In this document: positions 22,589 through 27,290 of the stretch, in pieces
How the letters are laid out: each line of letters starts with the position of its first letter
Position numbering within the stretch: position 1 is the first letter of the stretch
Assembly: GCA_023409695.1 (NCBI GenBank)
Contig: JAEYQZ010000215.1
Coordinates: 1 to 27,290, forward strand
Direction of reading: 5' to 3'
Source: Methanobacteriota archaeon
GTDB lineage: Archaea > Methanobacteriota > Methanobacteria > Methanobacteriales > Methanobacteriaceae
DNA: 27,290 bases
Program-made: the position numbers and the translations under genes
The notes under the pieces: model-generated
The model's database searches: none
Seen by the model: the letters and a program-made list of their open reading frames with translations, nothing else
What the model was told of the DNA's origin: nothing

Positions 22589-24466
22589 ATGGCTAATAAT
22601 AAGAAAGAAAAAATTATAGGTATAGATCTTGGAACAAGTAACTCCGCAGCATCAGTTTTAGTTGGTGGAAAACCAACCATCATACCAAGTGCGGAAGGGG
22701 CAACCCAGTACGGAAAGGCTTTCCCAAGTTACGTTGCATTTACTCCTGATGGACAGAGGCTAGTTGGAGAACCTGCAAGAAGACAGGCAGTAACAAACCC
22801 TGAAAACACAATAAGTGCCATAAAAAGAAGTATGGGTACCGATTACAAAGTAAATGTCCTGGGGAAACAGTACACTCCTCAAGAAATTTCTGCTTTCATC
22901 TTACAAAAGATTAAAAAAGATGCAGAAGCTTTCCTTGGTGAAGAAGTGCAGAAAGCTGTTATTACAGTTCCAGCATACTTCAACGATAACCAGAGGACAG
23001 CAACAAAAGATGCAGGTACAATTGCAGGTCTTGAAGTTGTAAGACTAGTAAATGAACCTACAGCAGCAAGTTTAGCATACGGTATCGATAAAGAGCAGGA
23101 AGAAGAACTTGAAATTATGGTTTTCGATTTCGGTGGTGGAACACTCGACGTAACCGTTATGGAATTCGGTGGAGGAGTATTTGAAGTTAGATCCACAAGT
23201 GGTGACACCAAACTCGGTGGAACCGATATGGACAATGCCATCATGAACTACCTCGCAGATGAATTCAAAAGAGAAACTGGAATAGACATCATGAATGATG
23301 ACCAGGCTGTCCAGAGATTACGAGAAGCATCTGAAAAAGCAAAAATAGAACTTTCAACAACCTTAACATCTGACATAAACCTTCCATTCATAACTGCAAC
23401 TGCAGAAGGTCCAAAACACCTGACAACTACATTAACAAGGGCTAAACTCGAAGAATTAGTTGACCCAATCATTAAAAGATGTAGTGGACCAATGGAACAG
23501 GCATTATCCGATGCTAAAATGTCCAAATCTGACGTTGACAAAATTATATTAGTCGGTGGACCAACAAGGATGCCAGCTGTACAGAGCTTTGTTGAAAAAT
23601 TCATAGGTAAATCAATTGAGCGAGGAATAGACCCAATGGAATGTGTAGCTATGGGTGCTGCAATTCAGGGTGGAGTTTTAGCAGGAGAAATCAAAGACCT
23701 TGTATTACTTGACGTTACTCCATTATCCCTTGGAATAGAAACTCTTGGTAATGTATCTACCAAATTAATAGAAAGAAACACTACAATCCCAACCAAAAAG
23801 AGCCAGATATTCTCAACTGCAGCAGACAACCAGACATCTGTAGACATCCACGTTTTACAGGGTGAAAGGCCAATGGCATATGATAACACAACCCTTGGAA
23901 GGTTCCAGTTAGTGGGAATACCACCAGCACCAAGAGGAATGCCTCAAATCGAAGTATCATTCGATATAGACGCAAACGGTATCATGAACGTTTCAGCTAA
24001 AGATATGGGAACTGGTAAAGAACAGGCAATTACTATAACTGCTTCAACTAAATTATCACAGGACGAAATTGACCAGAAAATTAAAGACGCTGAAATGCAC
24101 GCTGAAGAAGACAAAAAGAGACAGGAAGAAATTCAGGTCAGAAATGACGCTGATTCAATGATATACACTTCAGAAAAAACTCTTGAAGAACTGGGAGATA
24201 AAGTAGATAAAGACCAGAAAGAGAAAATAGAAGCTTTAGTTAAAGAACTAAGGGATTTAACTGGAGGAGACGATATCGCTGCAATTAAAAGCAAAACTGA
24301 AGAGTTAACCAAAGTGGTTCAGGAAGTAGGTGCTAAAATCTACCAGGAAGCACAGCAGGCTCAACAAGCTCAGCAGCAAGCACAACAGGATGCACAGGGT
24401 GCTCAAGGAAGCCAACAGGGCGGAGATGACGACACCATTGATGCAGACTACGAAGTTAAAAAATAA
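22589..24466 (+). CDS. dnaK: Chaperone DnaK (Hsp70)
   Basis: A full 625-residue Hsp70. The ATPase domain has IGIDLGTSNS (10-19), GGGTLDVTV (182-190) and IILVGGPTRMP (319-329), the three Hsp70 signatures. The linker DLVLLDVTPLSLGIET leads into the peptide-binding domain, and a helical lid ends in a Gln/Ala-rich tail and the DDTIDADYEVKK terminus, close to the bacterial DnaK end. It folds client proteins with DnaJ and GrpE. Archaeal Hsp70 genes are generally taken to have come from bacteria, which fits the bacterial-type grpE-dnaK-dnaJ order. AAGGTGATATA precedes the ATG. Confidence 0.98.
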   Translation: MANNKKEKIIGIDLGTSNSAASVLVGGKPTIIPSAEGATQYGKAFPSYVAFTPDGQRLVGEPARRQAVTNPENTISAIKRSMGTDYKVNVLGKQYTPQEISAFILQKIKKDAEAFLGEEVQKAVITVPAYFNDNQRTATKDAGTIAGLEVVRLVNEPTAASLAYGIDKEQEEELEIMVFDFGGGTLDVTVMEFGGGVFEVRSTSGDTKLGGTDMDNAIMNYLADEFKRETGIDIMNDDQAVQRLREASEKAKIELSTTLTSDINLPFITATAEGPKHLTTTLTRAKLEELVDPIIKRCSGPMEQALSDAKMSKSDVDKIILVGGPTRMPAVQSFVEKFIGKSIERGIDPMECVAMGAAIQGGVLAGEIKDLVLLDVTPLSLGIETLGNVSTKLIERNTTIPTKKSQIFSTAADNQTSVDIHVLQGERPMAYDNTTLGRFQLVGIPPAPRGMPQIEVSFDIDANGIMNVSAKDMGTGKEQAITITASTKLSQDEIDQKIKDAEMHAEEDKKRQEEIQVRNDADSMIYTSEKTLEELGDKVDKDQKEKIEALVKELRDLTGGDDIAAIKSKTEELTKVVQEVGAKIYQEAQQAQQAQQQAQQDAQGAQGSQQGGDDDTIDADYEVKK

Positions 24467-24693
24467 GCTTCATCTTATAAATATGGAGGGATTTTCATTC
24501 CTCCCTTTTATAAATATAAATAGGAAAAATCCCATAGATAGGTAAGATAAAAAGTTGGAGGAAATTCCTTCTTCTATTTTTAAATAATCGAAAACAATGA
24601 TTTTCGAAACATAATCCCTCTAAAATAGGGAGTTCTTAATAAATAAAGTTAATTTTTATCATGAATTGATTAAAAGGTGAAGGTAAGATTGAT
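24467..24693 (+). other. dnaK-dnaJ spacer with two hairpins
   Basis: GGAGG (24485-24489) pairs with CCTCC (24500-24504) and is followed by CTTTTATAAAT, terminator-like. TCGAAAA (24588-24594) pairs with TTTTCGA (24601-24607) around CAATGA, resembling the CGAAAATTC hairpin at 13193-13213. The dnaJ gene may therefore be partly attenuated or have its own promoter. Confidence 0.45.
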
Positions 24694-25836
24694 ATGGCAG
24701 AAAAGCGTGATTATTACGATATCCTCGGAGTAGAAAAAGGATCAGATAAAAAAGATATTAAAAAGGCATATCGTAAATTAGCAATGAAATATCACCCAGA
24801 TGTAAGTGATGACCCTGAATGTGCAGAAAAATTTAAAGAAATAAGTGAAGCTTACGCTGTTCTTTCAGATGAAGACAAAAGACACACTTATGACCAGTTT
24901 GGACATGCTGGGATGGGAGGATACTCTACAGAGGATGCATTCAGAGATATAAACTTTGAAGATATCTTTAAAGGTTTTGGATTCGACTTTGGAGACATAT
25001 TTGATATGTTCGGTTTTGGAGGAGGTCGAAGAAGAAGCCAGGCACAGAGAGGAAATGACGTCCTTTACGAACTCGACATTACGCTTGAAGATGCTGCATT
25101 TGGACTTGAAACTGACATAGAAGTACCACATAAAAAAACATGTCCAACCTGTGGAGGTACAAGGGCAGAACCTGGAACTGAAACAAGGCAATGTGCAACC
25201 TGTGGCGGTACTGGACAGGTACAGCATATAAACAGGACTCCTTTTGGTCAATTTGTTAATGTAGCACCATGTAGAGACTGTAGAGGTGAAGGAGTAATTG
25301 TTGACACCCCGTGCCACGAATGCCGGGGAAAGGGAATTGTAAGAGAAACCAATACAATTCATATAAAAGTGCCACCAGGTGTTGAAGATGGATCACGCCT
25401 CAGGGTTCCTGGTGAAGGAGATGTAGGTATTAAAGGGGGCCCATCAGGAGATCTTTATGTTATGATTTCTGTTAAGCCGCACAAGCTATTTGAACGTCAT
25501 GGTTCAGACTTAATCTATGAACAGCCTATAAGCTTTGTACAGGCATCTCTTGGTGACGAAGTAGACATTCCAACCATAGGAGAAGAAGTAGTAAGCTTAA
25601 AAATCCCGGCAGGTACACAATCAGGCACTTCATTCCGTATTAAAGGTAAAGGAATGCCCCATTTACGCTGGAACGGTAAAGGAAATCTCTACGTTAAAGC
25701 AAAGGTTATTGTTCCTAAAAAATTAAGCAATAAACAAAAAGAGATTTTAAGGGAATTTGCAGATATAAGCGGTAAAGAAATTTATACTGAAGATAAAGGG
25801 TTCTTTGACAAGATGAAAGATGCTATTAAGCATTAA
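24694..25836 (+). CDS. dnaJ: Co-chaperone DnaJ (type I Hsp40)
   Basis: A 380-residue type I DnaJ that stimulates DnaK ATP hydrolysis and delivers clients. The J domain has HPD at 34-36; a Gly/Phe-rich segment spans about 66-112; four zinc-finger repeats have cysteines at C150/C153, C167/C170, C193/C196 and C207/C210; client-binding C-terminal domains I and II follow (VPPGVEDGSRLRVPGEGD, PAGTQSGTSFRIKGKG). The first zinc repeat (CPTCGGTRAEPG) departs slightly from CxxCxGxG. GGTGA lies 13 bases before the ATG, a little far; GGT is also present 10 bases before it. Confidence 0.97.
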   Translation: MAEKRDYYDILGVEKGSDKKDIKKAYRKLAMKYHPDVSDDPECAEKFKEISEAYAVLSDEDKRHTYDQFGHAGMGGYSTEDAFRDINFEDIFKGFGFDFGDIFDMFGFGGGRRRSQAQRGNDVLYELDITLEDAAFGLETDIEVPHKKTCPTCGGTRAEPGTETRQCATCGGTGQVQHINRTPFGQFVNVAPCRDCRGEGVIVDTPCHECRGKGIVRETNTIHIKVPPGVEDGSRLRVPGEGDVGIKGGPSGDLYVMISVKPHKLFERHGSDLIYEQPISFVQASLGDEVDIPTIGEEVVSLKIPAGTQSGTSFRIKGKGMPHLRWNGKGNLYVKAKVIVPKKLSNKQKEILREFADISGKEIYTEDKGFFDKMKDAIKH

Positions 25837-25872
25837 ATCAGCCTTTTTAACCCTTAAATCTCAGAAATATTC

Positions 25873-25881
25873 TTTTTTTTT
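25873..25881 (+). terminator. Oligo-T terminator after dnaJ
   Basis: A run of nine T lies 36 bases after the dnaJ stop, in the short gap before the convergent oxidoreductase gene. Confidence 0.55.
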
Positions 25882-25903
25882 GATTACAATTAAATTGGAT
25901 TAC

Positions 25904-26860
25904 CTATTTAAATTCAGGTAAGACCTCATTTTTATAAAATTCAATACATTCATGCTGGTTGTTTCCTATTTGCTGGATGCAAATTCGGTCAAAGCCAGCG
26001 TCAATATTTTGTTTTATTGTGTCAATATGCACCTGTGGATCAGAGCTGCAGGGAATACTTTCAGGTATATCCTCTTTTTTAACGTTCTTTGCTAGTTCTT
26101 CAAAATGTGTCTGTGTAGGAATGTCCCAGCTTAAATTTCCTTTAACAGCCATTAAAGGCCAGTATTTATAGACTAAATCCACCGCTTTTTCATCAGTTTC
26201 GGCCCAGCTAAGTGAAAATTCAGAGTATGAGGGTCTGCCTTCTCCTCCTTTTTCATTAAAAATGTCTAAAATTTCTTTCTTTCCTCCGCTTACAATTAAT
26301 CCATCACCATTGGCCGCGGCAGTAGTAGCAGCTATTGGTCCGTCTGCAGCCATATATATTGGCGGGAGCTCTTCAGGAAGGGTATAAATTCGCGTATTCT
26401 CAACATGATAGTAACATCCGTCATAGTCCTGCATTCCGCCCTGCCATAGTGTCCGGATTACATCAACAGCTTCTGCAAGCATTTCAATTCTTATTGGTGC
26501 TGGAGGCCAGTGATCTCCATAGATATGTTCATTAAGATTTTCACCAGAACCGACTCCTAAAATAAACCTTCCAGGCATTAATGTAGCTATTGTGGCCACG
26601 GCTTGAGCTACTAAAGCAGGATGCTGCCTGATTGTAGGGCATGTAACTCCAGTCATTAGACCTAAATTTTCAGTTACTTGGGATATCCCTCCAAGGGTAC
26701 TCCAGACAAAAGGGCTGTTACCCTGTTGACTTAACCAGGGATGGTAATGATCAGATATACTTGCAAAATCAAACCCTGCTTCTTCAGCATGTTTAGCATA
26801 ATTTATAAGTTCTTGAGGTCCAAATACTTCACTTCCAAGTTTAAAACCAATTTCTACCAT
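25904..26860 (-). CDS. Luciferase-like F420-dependent oxidoreductase (G6PDH/Fgd-like family)
   Basis: A 318-residue TIM-barrel protein of the luciferase-like superfamily. The blocks EIGFKLGSEVFGPQELINYA, FDFASISDHYHPW, GLMTGVTCPTIRQHPALVAQ, TLMPGRFILGVGSGENLNEH and IRIEMLAEAVDVIRTLWQG match the F420-binding group that includes Fgd and methylene-tetrahydromethanopterin reductase (Mer). It likely reduces or oxidises a substrate with coenzyme F420. It is not obviously Mer itself; glucose-6-phosphate is not an expected substrate in this organism, so the substrate is open. The frame is open to an ATG at 26875, but GGGGGA lies 5 bases before the ATG at 26860, which gives the family start. Confidence 0.85.
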   Translation of the reverse strand: MVEIGFKLGSEVFGPQELINYAKHAEEAGFDFASISDHYHPWLSQQGNSPFVWSTLGGISQVTENLGLMTGVTCPTIRQHPALVAQAVATIATLMPGRFILGVGSGENLNEHIYGDHWPPAPIRIEMLAEAVDVIRTLWQGGMQDYDGCYYHVENTRIYTLPEELPPIYMAADGPIAATTAAANGDGLIVSGGKKEILDIFNEKGGEGRPSYSEFSLSWAETDEKAVDLVYKYWPLMAVKGNLSWDIPTQTHFEELAKNVKKEDIPESIPCSSDPQVHIDTIKQNIDAGFDRICIQQIGNNQHECIEFYKNEVLPEFK

Positions 26861-27042
26861 AACATTCCCCCACATTTTTTAGACTTTTATAATATTTATT
26901 AACTTTTGAATATAAATTACTACTAATGCTGTTTCATTAACACGGCATTTTAAAGCGAGAATATTTTCAAAAATTGCCATATTTAAAAATAGCATTAAAT
27001 GGAAATAAAATCGCTTAATTAAAGAGAAATAAGGTAATTAAA

Positions 27043-27290
27043 ATGAATAATGATAGAGTTGTACCCGATACAGAAGAAAATGCAGCAAGATGCCGCTGTC
27101 CAGATTGTCCAGCATATAATGAATGCATGAAAAACAATGGAGAATTCTTCTTCTGCTCACGAGGCAGTACAGAATGCAAAATTGATAAAAGAGGATGTTT
27201 ATGTTTGCACTGTCCCAATGAAATAAAATATAAACTTAACTGGTTTTACTACTGCGAAAAAGGTGCAGCCACAAGTAAACATGTTGCAAC
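27043..27290 (+). CDS. DUF2769-type cysteine-rich protein, copy 3, cut by right edge
   Basis: From ATG at 27043 (AAGGTAAT upstream as a weak ribosome binding site) the frame is open to the window end, 82 codons. It keeps the ten-cysteine frame of copies 1 and 2 (C17, C19, C22, C28, C38, C45, C52, C54, C57, C71) with shorter spacers. The motifs read CRCPDC...FFCSRG and CLCLHC...YYCEKGAA. It is a divergent member, 22 kb from the other two, so it is not part of their operon. Stop codon not seen. Confidence 0.8.
   Translation, partial: MNNDRVVPDTEENAARCRCPDCPAYNECMKNNGEFFFCSRGSTECKIDKRGCLCLHCPNEIKYKLNWFYYCEKGAATSKHVA

Noticed and set aside
22879..23604. Minus-strand frames of 121 and 118 residues inside dnaK
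   Set aside because: They are codon-bias shadows of dnaK without ribosome binding sites or recognisable domains.
24865..25362. 165-residue minus-strand frame inside dnaJ
   Set aside because: It lies wholly antisense to a complete dnaJ, is Cys/Ser-rich as a shadow of the zinc repeats, and has no start signals.
1..27290. tRNA or rRNA genes
   Set aside because: I looked for GGTTCRAAT-type T-arms with matching acceptor stems and for rRNA-like GC-rich blocks and found none. A covariance search would settle it.

Overview
The window looks like chromosomal DNA of a hydrogenotrophic methanogen of the order Methanobacteriales, most likely the genus Methanobacterium or a close relative. The evidence is archaeal signals (TATA boxes about 25 bases before the inferred starts, GGTGA/GGAGG-type ribosome binding sites, oligo-T ends), very AT-rich spacers, a family B DNA polymerase that stops just after motif C (the split PolB of this order), DUF2769-type cysteine-rich proteins, an F420-type luciferase-like oxidoreductase, HypF for NiFe hydrogenases, and a secreted transglutaminase-like wall enzyme that suits a pseudomurein wall. 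No rRNA, tRNA, CRISPR array or intact insertion sequence was seen. This identification is an inference from gene content.

Layout. 1-2907 (minus strand): a PadR regulator, a DUF1700/HAAS membrane protein and a winged-helix regulator, then a 690-base spacer with hairpin repeats and the start of a MacB/FtsX-type permease cut by the left edge. 3071-4735: a GNAT acetyltransferase and two tandem DUF2769 proteins; a third copy is cut by the right edge at 27043. 4976-6781: PolB1, the large piece of the split polymerase. 6855-10697: a tight five-gene operon with an ArgD-type aminotransferase, a QueG-like double [4Fe-4S] protein, a methyltransferase, a GNAT acetyltransferase and a second QueG-like protein. 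10709-12984 (minus): a MATE/MurJ-type flippase and a nitroreductase. 13105-13382: a hairpin array and a 33-residue cysteine-containing small protein with a near-ideal ribosome binding site. 13575-16876 (minus): an Ssu/Tau-type ABC importer and LarB, divergent from hypF (17010-19319). 19320-20992: an 800-base spacer with direct repeats, a promoter and a long structured leader, then a secreted wall-binding protein that probably starts at an ATT codon. 21188-25836: an ArsR-type regulator divergent from grpE-dnaK-dnaJ. 25904-26860 (minus): the luciferase-like oxidoreductase.

The main points for a second look are: a hairpin family with a conserved GGTTC...TCAACC frame and compensating stem changes, one half-copy of which supplies the ribosome binding site and start codon of the permease; the unlisted 33-residue protein; the paired Fe-S reductase-like proteins in one operon; a 10-bp inverted repeat that spans the grpE transcription start region and covers its ribosome binding site; and the long leader with ATT start of the wall enzyme gene. 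None of these amounts to a proven new system. Each rests on sequence reading alone.
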